Source of the DNA: Limonium bicolor
Taxonomy: Eukaryota; Streptophyta; Magnoliopsida; Caryophyllales; Plumbaginaceae
Length of the DNA: 64,000 nt
NCBI GenBank assembly: GCA_023374045.1
Contig: CM041776.1
Span: 349,059,636 to 349,123,635 of the forward strand
Reading direction: 5' to 3'
Below, piece by piece: positions 52,390 to 63,971 of the stretch; the first letter of the stretch is position 1; every line of letters starts with the position of its first letter. The notes under the pieces were generated by a model. It did not search any database. It saw only the letters and a program-made list of their open reading frames with translations, and was not told the DNA's origin. A program made the translations under genes and the position numbers.

Positions 52390-52990
52390 TGCAACTAAGG
52401 GCATCCACATTGGCGGTTGGTTTCTTAGTAGAGATTTTAGGTGTCATGTCATCTTAAAATGATATTATTACTTAAACAACTACATTCAACTATCATTCAC
52501 TACAAAAATAAAGTTTCTTAATTTTATCTTTCTTAATTAACAACTAATAAGCTATCACTACTTACATATCAGAATAAACAAAAAAAGACACATATGAGGG
52601 ACATATTGTGTCATAAAAAACGAGGTTATTAGTTAAGAATGCACGAGAGAGAAAATTAGGTGATTCCACAACTTTTTTTTTGGGTTATTGACACAATGGG
52701 GTGAATCCATCCTTACTGTCGATTTCATAAAGGGCATCCACACCACAATGGTGTGGTCCGTGTGGATTTCACCATAGTGGTATAAAATAAAATAAAATGA
52801 TGAGATGGATGAGTAAGATACGAGAGAGATTCTTAGCTAATAACTATATTTTAAAAGACCTAGGTAAACAAGAGAGATACAGTAAGAGAATATAATAAAA
52901 TAGTATTTGTTAGTGGGTGGAATTTTTTTCCTTATTACGGATGTGTCCTTAGAGCAACTACAACAATAAGAGATTCAAAAAGAATTTTAT
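52390..52990. mobile_element. Cluster of Tourist-like MITE remnants
   Basis: Carries GGGCATCCACA-type ends at about 52400 and 52733, and ACGGATGTGTCCTTAGAGC near 52950 as an approximate inverse, with motifs such as GTGAATCCATCC and TGTGGATTTCACC. These match the PIF/Harbinger-type MITE seen complete at 55723-56069. Exact borders are not determined. Confidence 0.45.
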
Positions 52991-53090
52991 TTTATTCACT
53001 CCTGTAACAAACTTCACATAGTGTAACCTATGTACGGGTTCTTAGCTTAGACACACTCTACTTCTCTTTCTCCACAAATTCATTTTCACC

Positions 53091-54614
53091 ATGGGGGGAG
53101 GATTCAGAGTTCTCCATCTAGTCAGACATTCCTTTCATTCTTACCCGAAGTCCAGAGTGCTGACAAGAAGGTACCCTTCAGAGAAAAGGTTATCTACACG
53201 GTCATCTCCCTCTTCATCTTTTTGGTTTGCAGTCAACTAACCCTCTATGGGATCCACTCCACCAGTGGGGCGGATCCATTCTATTGGATGCGTGTGATTC
53301 TCGCCTCTAACCGTGGAACTGTTATGGAGCTTGGTATCACTCCCATTGTCACCTCTGGGATGGTCATGCAGCTCCTCGCTGGGTCAAAGATTATTGAGGT
53401 TGACTACAACATCAGAGAAGATCACACCCTTCTTAACGGTGCGCAGAAGTTGTTGGGTATTTTGATCGCAGTTGGTGAGGCTATTGCATACATTCTCTCT
53501 GGTATGTATGGAAGAGTAGGCCAGCTTGGCATTGGCAATGCCATCCTTATCATCCTTCAGCTCTGCTTAGCTGGTATCATTGTGATTTGCCTTAATGAGC
53601 TTCTTCAGAAAGGACATGGGCTTGGATATGGGATTTCTCTCTTCATTGCCACCAACATCTGTGAGAACATAATCTGGAAGGCATTTAGCCCCACCACCAT
53701 CAATGCTGGCAGAGGAGCTGAATTTGAGGGTGCTGTCATTGCCTTGTTCCATCTGCTGATCACTAGAACAGATAAAGTCCGAGCACTCAGGGAGGCTTTC
53801 TATCGGCAGAACCTTCCTAATGTGACAAACTTGCTTGCAACCGTCTTGATCTTCCTAGTTGTCATCTACTTCCAAGGGTTCAGAGTTGTTTTGCCTGTAC
53901 GGTCAAAGAATGCCCGTGGACAGCAAGGGTCATACCCTATTAAGTTGTTCTACACCTCCAGCATGCCCATCATTCTCCAGTCTGCTCTTGTGTCCAACCT
54001 GTACTTCATCTCTCAGTTGCTGTACAGGAAGTACAGAGGAAACTTCTTCATCAACTTGTTGGGTAAGTGGAAGGAGTCTGAATATGGTGGCCAATCATCC
54101 CTATTGGTGGTCTTGCATACTATGTTACAGCTCCAGCCAGCTTGGCTGATATGGCAGTGCATCCTTTCCATGCGTTGTTCTATATAGTTTTTATGCTGTC
54201 AGCTTGTGCCTTGTTCTCAAAAACATGGATTGAGGTTTCTGGGTATTCTGCCAGAGACGTGGCCAAACAGCTTAAGGAACAAGGAATGGTCATGCCAGGA
54301 CACTGTGATTCAAACCCTCCAGAAGGAACTCAACCGATACATCCCCACAGCGGCAGCATTCGGAGGAATGTGCATTGGTGCCTTGACTGTACTGGCAGAT
54401 TTCATGGGTGCTATTGGCCGGGGCGGACGTAAAAGGGGGCCGCAAGAATAATATAAAATAACATATTGTTTTAAAGAACAATAGTGTCAAATTTTTTTTG
54501 CCCCCCTAAACAAAAGTTCTGAGTCCGCTATTGCTTGCTGTTACAATCATCTATCAGTACTTTGAGACCTTTGAGAAGGAAAGAGCCAGCGGGCTGGGTT
54601 TTCTCGGCCTCTAA
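53091..54614 (+). pseudogene. SEC61A: SEC61 alpha processed pseudogene
   Basis: Intronless copy of the main pore subunit of the ER protein translocation channel. From [12 protein letters not shown] to the end it follows plant Sec61 alpha (about 475 residues), for example [40 protein letters not shown] and [17 protein letters not shown]. Breaks: one base lost near 53127 (after LVR), one lost near 54095 (after SEYGGQ), one gained near 54316 (after HCDSN). A 110-bp insertion at 54417-54526 splits the last codons before VTIIYQYFETFEKE-like sequence. The absence of introns points to a retrocopy made from mRNA. No A tail or target duplication was identified. Confidence 0.93.
54417..54526. mobile_element. 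Small hAT-like insertion in the SEC61 pseudogene
   Basis: 110 bp between two copies of GCTATTG (54410-54416 and 54527-54533). The left inner end has GGGGCGGACG and the right inner end, reverse complemented, has GGACTCAGAACTTTTG, resembling the CAGTGGCGGAC ends of the MITE at 32347. Terminal repeats are poor, so the superfamily is tentative. It interrupts a sequence whose two sides are contiguous in normal SEC61 alpha. Confidence 0.65.
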
Positions 54615-55719
54615 AAGCACTCAGTTATTGAAGGTGTTATTTAGTTTTTATAGTCCAAATCGAATGAGTAGTAGCAGGTGGTGGGTGGCACAGACCAAGT
54701 TTTGAAAGAAATTTCAGAGATATGTTAAAATAGGGTTCACCACCAAATGATGGTAGGATTCCATTGAAATAGAGAGCCGCTGTATACTTCTCCTCTCTTT
54801 TTCAAGTAGGGTTAACTACCTTTAACGTGAATCAAATATTATCTGTTGTAAGTTTATTAATCTGATTTGTTTTTATATTTCTCGCTCGTGTCATGTCATA
54901 ACTAAATGTTTAACATTTACCAGATATTAAGAGGCATCTCTTTCTTCAAAAAAAAGAAGCTAAAATTTCTCAAATCAAGACATTGAACAGTCTCATTACT
55001 TTCTCGATACTCCAAGCCACCCCCGCAAACAACAAAATTCCTGACTTCCACGAGACATAAAACAAATAGTCTGACAACAAGCGAGAAATGTAAATTGCTC
55101 CGTCCGCATATAATGCTAATCACATGGAAGAGTGTTAAATTTGTCGGGAGACAAATCTGGAGTGTGAAAGAAGTACCAGGAGTAACCTTAAGGGGAGTCT
55201 GGTGATGGGAAATTGACTGGCCGCCGTCTCTCGCCAACGACGCTGTTGTTGGCTGGCGACTGATTCCCCGACCAGGAGCCGACGGTGAGGTTGAAACGGC
55301 CCATGTTTGCGGTGCTATGCAGAGCATTACGGAATTTCCTCGTCTTAAGCTCCAAATCTTTTCCTGAGGGGTTGAAATTTCGACAATATCATATTGAGTT
55401 CTTTCCGTCTTCACCGTTGGAGATATGAATTGCGGCAGCAAGAAACCAAACTGTGTTTGTCGTTTCTTTCTTTCGCTTATATCACTAACCATACGTTGTG
55501 TTTCAGGTTGGGCCCGCAGGTAAGACTTCAGAAAGACAAGTATATTAGGTAAAATCACCAAATTAACTCATGTACTTATTAAAACCGACAATAGCCTACA
55601 ATCACCTTAGGCATCCACAATAAGTAAAGTGAATTTCACCCATTTCACTCATGTACTATTTTATTAGATCTCTAATAATCTTTCTCCATATGTCATTAAG
55701 AGCATTGCACTAGAGTTAC
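54615..55719. other. Intergenic, with one unexplained open frame
   Basis: The first part is probably the 3' UTR of the SEC61 retrocopy. The minus strand carries a 214-codon open frame (54917-55561) with no family I recognise. It is rich in Ser/Thr/Pro in the middle (STSPSAPGRGISRQPTTAS) and hydrophobic near the end, without splice context. 55600-55720 has a GGCATCCACA MITE-like end. Confidence 0.35.
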
Positions 55720-55722
55720 TTA

Positions 55723-56069
55723 GAGCATCCACAACAATGCTTAATTTCTTAACACTTCCCTATGTGTCATGTCACTACAATACTATATTTTATTTGTTAA
55801 GAAACTTACTCTACTATAATAATAAAGTTTCTTAACACTTCCCTATGTCTCATGTCACTATGACTTTGTGTGTATGAATTAAAAAGCAGAGAGGAGGGAA
55901 GATAGATGTGCAGATTTGTGTACAACCACAACCAATAACAAAGCACTATAGTACAATCCTTAGTTAAGGAACAAGGAAGAGAGAGTGGGGGTGAATCCAC
56001 CCCGTTGTAGAACATTTTTTTCTTTTCTTTACTAACTTTTTGGGTGGATTCACCCCTGTGTGGATGCTC
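55723..56069. mobile_element. Tourist-like MITE (PIF/Harbinger) with TTA duplication
   Basis: Inverted ends GAGCATCCACA and TGTGGATGCTC, flanked by TTA on both sides (55720-55722 and 56070-56072), the hallmark of PIF/Harbinger elements. 347 bp with TCTTAACACTTCCCTATGTG repeated twice near its left end and GTGGATTCACCCC near its right end. It may sit inside a second, similar element (about 55610-56280) whose ends read GGCATCCACA and TGTGGATGCTC. Confidence 0.8.
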
Positions 56070-56330
56070 TTAAGAGTGTCTTACTGACACATAGTTTTAA
56101 AAAAAAAGATAAACAGTGTGTGGAAGAGAGAGGTATAAGGTAGGGTTCTTACTAAAAACCCCTTCTTACTAAGAACCCCTTCTTATGGACACAAATACAC
56201 ATAAGGAGAGAGAGTGTGGGAAGGAATAAAATATATTATATAAGAAAATTCTTAAGATTAGATTCATGTGGATGCTCTAAGAACCTTATTTCTCCTTGTT
56301 CTTAATCAAGTAACTCTCTCTGTAACACCC

Positions 56331-57872
56331 CAGTTTCTAACAATATGTAATCATGATTTATTAGCAGTATGATTATTAGTTCGCAGTGAAAATATAAATA
56401 AATAAAATAAAACCTAACCAGGATGTTATCGCCACACTCAGCCTATGAGTGCTAAGCTTATAAAATTATAGCTGGCGATAGAAACTTAACGAAAACAAGA
56501 TAACATTCCAAGTGTATGCTAAAAGCATTAGATCTCCTCAAATGTTCATGAAGCAAATGATTCAAATACCAGTCGTTAAGCGCCCTCTAATCCCAGCAAC
56601 TTAATCATCCATATCTACGGTCAGAAAAACATAACAACACACAAGAAAGGACCGTACAAATCAGAAAACTGAGTAAACCCTGCAACAGCTTGTCAAATAT
56701 ATTTTGAAAACCCTTTTGAGTACAATAAAAATTCATAGCACATAACTAATCAAACTATAACATCAAATAATCTCAATCACCAATCATCAATATCACAACA
56801 ATCCGGAATGATGGGAGTTACCAAAGTTCCACATTTCACAATTTCACAATAATAGGTACCACAAAGAAGAAGAGTTGGGACCGATCCAGTTCAGCCTCAC
56901 TCTAAGTCCTTAAGTGTTCACATCCCCCAAAAATTTTATGACTAATGGAGTAGATCATAGAGCTTAGCTGCGGTCTGAGACTCAACAACCTCAAAATATA
57001 TAAATTAGACAAAGGCCTTTTCCAATTCCAATATTAATCTCCCATCAAATCCAAAATATAATAGTCAGTTCATATAATACTAAAATGCTCAACCATCTCA
57101 AATATTTCATACCATCAGTAAAATATCAACATTATAAGCACAATTTTCACAATCAATCAATACAATCAACATCAAAATACCACAACCCCATCACATTGTA
57201 AATTAAGTGAACACAATTTACCTGTAATTTATGCTCAAACCAACAAGAAATAATCAACGACAATCAGCTACATCCACCGTCAATGCGCTCAAAATCTATC
57301 AATCAATATGAAATACTATCAATAATCCTAAAGATAGTGTAAACCATATTCTAAATAGATTCACCACTCTTCGTCGAACACATCAACTCATACTATAAAA
57401 TTCTTTACACAACAGTAATAATATAATGTCTATACAATACGTTAATGTGTATAGCTATGTAACAAAATGGTTCGATAAAACACGCTTATATAAAAACAAA
57501 AAGATGAAATTTAATATGAAGTCACTTATACTATTTCAAAGTAAGATTGCGGAATATAAGTACAAATAATTAGCAACGTAAGTAGCGATAGCGATATATA
57601 TCCCTATATTGTAACTAATAATATTATGCTCACAGAACAATGAAGATAATTATTAAATTTTATAACCATGGCACGAAAAGCCTATACTTTGAAGTCGGAA
57701 ACTTATTTTGTTCAAATATATTTTTGGTTGCTCAAAACCTCTAATGAGAATCGGCAAAAGAAGATGATAATAATTCATTATTCATAAAGTAGAAACCAAT
57801 TTCCATGTCGGCACTTTATTGAATATACAGATGCCTATTTTGTCTTGTCGTAATAGAAGATAGAGTATAAAT
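56331..57872 (-). mobile_element. Part of a third large LTR, interrupted by the LINE
   Basis: Starts TGTAACACCCCAGTTTCTAA, which is the reverse complement of an LTR ending GGGGTGTTACA, as at 14820. A following stretch (TTCGCAGTGAAAATATAAAT, CAGCCTATGAGTGC) parallels the corresponding part of the 14820 LTR in style. No coding sequence. It continues beyond the LINE at 63972-64000 and runs out of the window, so its other end is unseen. Confidence 0.5.
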
Positions 57873-58187
57873 ATTGAAAGATTCAAAAATGAGAGTACCC
57901 GCGCAACTTTCTCCTAACCTAGGGTATCGACTCCTCGTCGATTCCCCTCTTCTCTTCTTGTTTTTCTGATCTCGTTCCCGACTTTTCCTGCTGTCGACGG
58001 TGCTTGGTGGGTTGCGGGGGCGGCGACGCCCTTCTTCATCGACTTTCTCGTTATTCTTTTACTGTTTCAACCTCGTCTCAGATCCTCAGTGTGGGTTTGG
58101 AGGCCGCTCTTGGTTCCAGGACCGTGCTGTGGTTCCTGCTTTACTTTTTTGGAATTTTCGACCTGAGGTTCTTAACCTGGGGCGATT

Positions 58188-59825
58188 ATGGCGAGCCAGC
58201 AGGCTCTTGATCCCGAAGCAACTTCAATGTTCCAATTCCAAGCAAATTCTGGGGAAGGTGAAAATAGCACGGCAAATAGGAGGAAACGCCCTCGGTCGGA
58301 GGCTAGAATTAATCAAGGCGAGGATTTCTCCTTGGGGGATGATGTCTCTAGAGTTTTGGCGGCGGGCCTTCAAGAAGGTCGGTCTTTTAAAGACATCCTT
58401 GGGGCGACGCCTACCCAAGAAGTAGTGGTTGATTCGGAAAGCGACTGGTCCGAGGATGAAGATATGGAAGAAGAAGTTAATTTTTGGCGGAGGAAGACCC
58501 TTTCTGTCCCGTCATTAGTCTTTCTAAAGATTTGGAGCGCGAGGTCAGCCGTGATTGGAGAAATGCAGTAATTGTGAAGTTGCTGGGCAAAAGTTTTCCA
58601 ATCCAGATCATGTTTGAGCGGCTCTCTCAGAGATGGAGGTTAGCGAATAACTTTGAAATGGCTGGGTTAGGAAATGGGTATTTCGCTGTCAATTTTGATA
58701 ATAAGAAAGATAGGGATTTTGTCTTGTGTGAAGGACCGTGGATGATTTCTGATCATTACCTCACTATTAGGAAGTTTTCTAAAGACTTTGATATTGAGTC
58801 GGAGACTCTGAAAGACTTGAGTGTGTGGGTGAATTTTCCAGATCTAAAGGTTGTGTATCTGAGGGAGAGCATTTTATCTTTGATTGGGAGCAGGATCGGT
58901 AAAGTCCAAAAAGTTAGGCTAATCCGCTCTAAATTTGGGAGTATTGTCTTCGGGCGTGTTTGTGTCAAGCTTGATCTATCCAAACCTCTGATTGGTAAGT
59001 TTAGGTTTAAGAGCAAGGTTCATCGGGTGGTGTATGAAGGGATCCACAGCCTGTGTTTCAGTTGCGGGAAGTTTGGGCATCAGGCCTCTGCCTGTCCCCT
59101 GATCAATACTGATGTTATTCCTGAGTCAGTTGGGTTTAAGGTCGTGCAGAAACCAGAACAGAAGGGTGAGAAGGAGGTTGATTTGGCTGAAAATGACCGT
59201 TTGGTCCTTGGATGAAGGCTCCAAGGAGGAAGAGGGGTCTAATAAGTTTGAGAGACCTAAGGTAACTGAGAACCCTAAGGTTGTTGAGAAGCCAAAGGTG
59301 ACTGAGAAGCCAAAGGTGACTGAGAAGCCAAAGGTGACTGCTATTGATAAGGGTAAGAAGCCTTTGGTTAGCAACCCAGGAACTTCTTCTTCTAAGAAAG
59401 TGGTTCGATTCAGCTCAGGTATGGATAATCCTACTCTGGGAAATAGTTTTGAAGTCCTTGATAAGATGGGTGAAGATATGGTGGAGCAGTCCCCTTTAAT
59501 TGCCTGTTCTGATGAGAAAATGCTAGAGGATGTCTCCCCTGAGTCGGATAGAGTTGTTGAGACTCCGGAGCATCTGATGGGGGTGCAGACTTCTGATTCT
59601 GGTGCGGTCTGTAAGTCTCCTAACTCTATCAATATTTGCAATTCAAATTTGGTTGTTGATAATACCTTGACCCTTTCAAGACCTGGGGGTCTTGTTAAAA
59701 CCCTGATTAATACATTCTCTGTTGATGCTGGGAATGCTAACAACTCTAATTTGTCCCCTGCAGAGCCTAAGTTAGGGACTCCAAGGGATGTATCTGACAA
59801 GGAACCTCCGGATCCTGACTGTTGA
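58188..59825 (+). pseudogene. LINE ORF1 (DUF4283 and zinc knuckle)
   Basis: Nucleic-acid-binding protein of plant LINEs. The first part starts MASQQALDPEATSMFQFQ with an acidic stretch (DSESDWSEDEDMEEE), then loses frame in a T run near 58479-58485. The second part (58484-59215) carries the DUF4283 region (LLGKSFPIQIMFERLSQRW, EGPWMISDHYLTIRKF) and the zinc knuckle CFSCGKFGHQASAC. A second break near 59200 lies at the FGPWM motif that plant ORF1 proteins have. The tail (to 59825) has an 18-bp tandem repeat encoding EKPKVT (about 59288-59345) and ends in a stop. Confidence 0.85.
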
Positions 59826-59854
59826 TGTTGTTTGTGTCTATACTTTTGTTTTAG

Positions 59855-62800
59855 ATGACTAATCTGAAAATTTGTCTTGGAATGTTTGTGGGGCTGCTAA
59901 ACCTAGTTTTCTCCCCAATGTTAGAAACTTGGTTAACTTCCATCGCCCTAATATTATTTTTGTCTGTGAACCTAGAATTAGTGGTGATAATGCTGATACT
60001 GTCTGTTCTAAGGTTGGTTTTTTACATCAGTACCGTGTTGAAGCTAGAGGCTTCAGTGGTGGGCTCTGGTTGTTTTGGGATATGTTGTTTTTGTTTCTGT
60101 TGATATAGTGCATTCTGCTGATCAGTTTATCCATACACCTGTATTACTCGTAATCAGTCTTCTTTTTACTGTACTTTTGTGTATGCAAAACCTGATGATG
60201 GCAGTAGAATAGCTCTTTGGTCTGATTTATCATCCTTAAGGAGTAGCTTCTCGGGTCTTTGGTGCTTGACTGGGGATTTCAATTCGATTATCTCCCTTAA
60301 TGAAAAGAAAGGGGGTGTGAGGACTTTGAATAGAGGTAGTAAAGCCTTTGCTACCTGGTTTAGAGGCAATAGTTTGATTGATCTTCCTAGTAAAGGTAAT
60401 GAGTTCTCTTGGACAAATAAATCTATTTTTGTTAAGTTAGATAGATCAATTGTCTCTCATGACTGGTTTGATTCCTTCCCAGACAGCTGGTTCCATATTC
60501 TCCCTAGAACCGGTTCTGATCATTTCCCTATTTTAACTTTTCTGAACCAGAGCTCTCCTCTAGGCATTGCCCCTAAACCCTTTAGGTTTCAGGTAGCTTG
60601 GGCTACCCACCCTGAATATGATTCCTTTGTGTCATCTGTCTGGCCTGAGGGTACTTCCTTAAGACAAAAGTTTATTGTTACCTCTAAAGAACTTTCCCTC
60701 TGGAATAGATCTGTTTTTGGTAATGTGTTTACCCAAAAAAGGAAACTTATGCAAAGAATTGCTGGTATCCAGAAAGCTTTGGAGAAAGGTCAATCCCCTT
60801 TCCTTAGGATTTGGAATCATCTCTTTCTAAAGAGCTTGAAACTATCCTCCTTCGTGAGGAAATTATTTGGTTTCAAAAAGCTAGGGTTAATTGGCCCCAG
60901 TTTGGGGATAAAAACACCAAATTTTTCTATAGAAACGTTCTTATTAAGCGTGCCAAAATGAAAGTTACCTCTCTCAGGGACAATGAGGGTAATATTATTT
61001 CTGGTGAGGAGAATCTTATGCAGCTGGCTGTTGAGTATTTTAATTCACTTTTTAGACAGGAACCGTCTGATAGATACCTCACAGTTCGACATCTTTTTCC
61101 TTCCTTGTCGGGAGATATTATTGACCAGTGTAGTAGCTCTCCCTCCCTTGAGGAAATTGATCTCACAATTACGAGTATGAATAGCTATAAAGCCCCTGGG
61201 CCGGATGGGTTTCATGTTTGGTTTTATAAGCATCATTGGGAAATGATTAAACAGGATGTTTATAGCATGGTTTTGAACACCTTTAGTTCTCATAAGGTTG
61301 ATCCCAGCATTAATTCTACTCTTCTCTGCCTGATTCCTAAACTCCCTTCTCCTGAGCATATGAAACATTTCAGACCCATAGCTCTCTGCAATGTTTCTTA
61401 TAAAATTATAGCGAAAATTCTTGCTAACAGAATCAAGGTATTCCTCTCGAATGTTATCTCTCCTACTCAGACCAGCTTTGTCCCTGGCAGAAGTATCCAG
61501 GATAATCATGTTATTATGCAAGAAGTTTTTCACTCTATGAGTAATGTGAGGAGGAAAAAAGGCTGGGCAGTTATTAAGATTGATCTGGAAAAAGCTTATG
61601 ATAGACTTTCATGGAGGTTTATCCGTGATACTTTGAATTGCCTCAGTCTCCCTTCTAGCTTTGTAGAGCTTGTTATGTCATGTGTTGAATCTGTCTCAAT
61701 GAAGGTTTTGTGGAATGGCTGTGAGTCTAATCAATTCTCCCCCTCTAGAGGTATTTGGCAGGGTAACCCTCTGTCACCTTATTTGTTTGTCCTATGTATG
61801 GAAAGATTTTCGCATATGATTGACATTTTTGTCCAAGAGGGTAGATGGGAGGCTATCAGATTGAGTATAAATGGTCCCGAGCTATCCCATCTCTTTTTTG
61901 CTGATGACCTTGTCCTCTTTGGGTCTGCAACCAAAGATAACCTCTCAAGTATGATGATTGCCTTAATGGGTTTCTGTGAAATGTCAGGAGGCAAGGTTAG
62001 TCTTGAGAAGTCTAGGGTTATGTTCTCTAAAAATGTGGATCCTGCTCTGAAAGTTAGTATCAGTAGGAGTATTGGTATCCCCATTGCTGATAACCTTGGT
62101 AAGTATTTAGGAATCAATGTCCAGTGTGGTAGAGCCCGGGGGGATCATTTTAAGGATCTGATTGAGAAGGTCCATAATAGGATTAGTGGCTGGAGGGAAA
62201 AGTCTCTATCCTTTGCTGGAAGGTTAACTCTAGTCAAATCAGTCTTAAGTTCGGTCCCAATTTTTAACATGATGTCTCAGTCTTTACCTATTTCTGTTTG
62301 CAATAAGCTAGACAGGTCCAGCAGATGCTTTCTATGGGGGCATAAGGAGACAGAAAGGAAGCTCCACTCTATTGCTTGGGATACAATCTGCAAACCAAAA
62401 CTGGAAGGTGGCCTTGGAGTTAGGAAGTCATCTGATATGAATCGGGCCTGCTTAGCTAAGCTTAGTTGGAGGCTTCTTAAAAATCAAGACAACCTTTGGG
62501 CTAAGTTACTCCTGCAAAAGTACAAGAACCCAGATCGCAAGGGAGCTTCAAGTGTTTGGAAAAGTATTACCAGAAATTGCGATCTGATCTGCGAAGGTTC
62601 CAAATGGAAGCTGGGTAACGGTAAGCTTATTAATTTCTGGAAGGATAAATGGTTAGTGGATAAACCCTTATGCTCTTATATTTCTCAACTTAATAGTACT
62701 AATCTTGATGTCACTGTTGATCATTATTGGCAAGCTGATAGTGGTTGGAAATGGGATTCTCTTTCTAATCTCCTTCCTTCGGTTATTCTAAATTCTCTGG

Positions 62801-63931
62801 CTAGTAAAGTAATTTTCAGTGAGGAAAATAGCGATAATATTTTCTGGGCTCACCATCATTCGGGTGATTTAACGGTTTCATCTGTCTATGAGCACTGTTT
62901 TACTTCAGGTCTGAAGGATAACTTTTGGAGCTTAATCTGGAAGCTGGCTATTCCTGAAAAAGTGAAATCGTTTCTCTGGTTTCTTGCCCATCAGAAGCTG
63001 AAAACTAAAGATCTTCTTCATTCCATGGGCCTTCTACCAGATGGGGCCTGCTCCTTATGTGGTTCCATAGAGGATTCCTTTCATGTTATGAGGGACTGTC
63101 TTGTAAGCAGGAGCTGTTGGGATATTTTTGACCTATCCCATGTTCCAAATTTCTTCCAACTAGGGATAGGCATAAAGGACTGGCTGGATGCGAACTTATC
63201 TAAGAAAAAATGGGTGTCCTGTGTGGAGAATGCAGACTGGAATCAGGTCTTTGCAATCACTTGTCACTCCTTATGGTGGTGGAGGAAACTTCAAGTTCCA
63301 TACTGGTATATCGGTAGTAGAGCAGCTTGACTTCAGCATAGTCAAAAAGAGGATTGCAGAGTTTTTATTAACATCTTTGAAAGCCAGGTCATGCAGTAAG
63401 AAGCGGGCCACTAGTGGAGTTTCTGGAAAATGGCAGCCACCTCCGATAGGCAGTTATAAGATTAATTCTGATGCTGCAATGGGAAGAGACGGTTCTGTGG
63501 CTGCTGCGGGAGTTGTTAGGGACCATAATAGGACTTGGGTCGGCGGATTTACTCACCAAATGGGTCTGTCCAGTATCAATGAAGCTGAAAACTGGGGAGT
63601 GTTTGATGGGCTTCGCTTGGCCAGAGACAAAGGGCTCCGGAACATTATTGTTGAGACTGATTCTCAGGTGGTTATCGACCAGCTTCGGATGAAAGATCAC
63701 AAAGCTCTTCCAAATGAGCTTCTCATCAAAGAATGCATTAGTTTATCCCTCTATTTTGATAGTTGTACTTTTGTTAAGATTAATAGGTGTTGTAATGGGC
63801 TAGCTGACTGCTTGGCTAAATTAGTGTTGTCTTATCCTAGGGGTTTTAGGATGGTGATCTCCCCTCCTGATGAGTGTAATAGTCTGCTTGTTTCTGAGTA
63901 CTTGTTCCCCAGCCTGATGTGGGCTAATTAA
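59855..63931 (+). pseudogene. LINE ORF2: endonuclease, reverse transcriptase, RNase H
   Basis: The apurinic-type endonuclease begins LSWNVCGAAKP, in a different frame from the ATG at 59855 (early frameshift). It keeps the catalytic-type residues: Glu in FVCEPRIS, Asp and Asn in TGDFNS, and GSDHFPIL. Breaks occur near 60090-60170 and near 60810. The reverse transcriptase (60811-63330, 839 open codons) has SYKAPGPDGF, IKIDLEKAYDRLSW, GIWQGNPLSPYLFVL and FADDLVLFG, followed by the zinc-binding RVT region (CSLCGSIEDSFHVMRDC). After another break near 63270-63330, RNase H (to 63931) has YKINSDAAMG, NEAENWG and VETDSQVVI. Plant L1 lineages with a C-terminal RNase H are known; this is one. Confidence 0.93.
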
Positions 63932-63971
63932 TAAAAGTTTTCTTTCTGAGCAAAAAAAAAAGAGTATAAAT

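Larger units (their letters stand above)
57873..63960 (+). mobile_element. Full-length L1-type LINE with RNase H
   Basis: 6.1-kb element flanked by the 11-bp direct repeat AGAGTATAAAT (57862-57872 and 63961-63971) and ending in a 9-A tail. Order: 5' UTR, ORF1 (gag-like with zinc knuckle), ORF2 (endonuclease, reverse transcriptase, zinc-finger, RNase H). Full length and matching duplications indicate a fairly young insertion by target-primed reverse transcription. A few frameshifts make it non-autonomous. It lies inside the LTR begun at 56331. Confidence 0.95.

Noticed and set aside
59126..59800. 224-codon minus-strand frame with repeated TFGFS
   Set aside because: Antisense shadow of the 18-bp repeat and the rest of LINE ORF1 on the plus strand.
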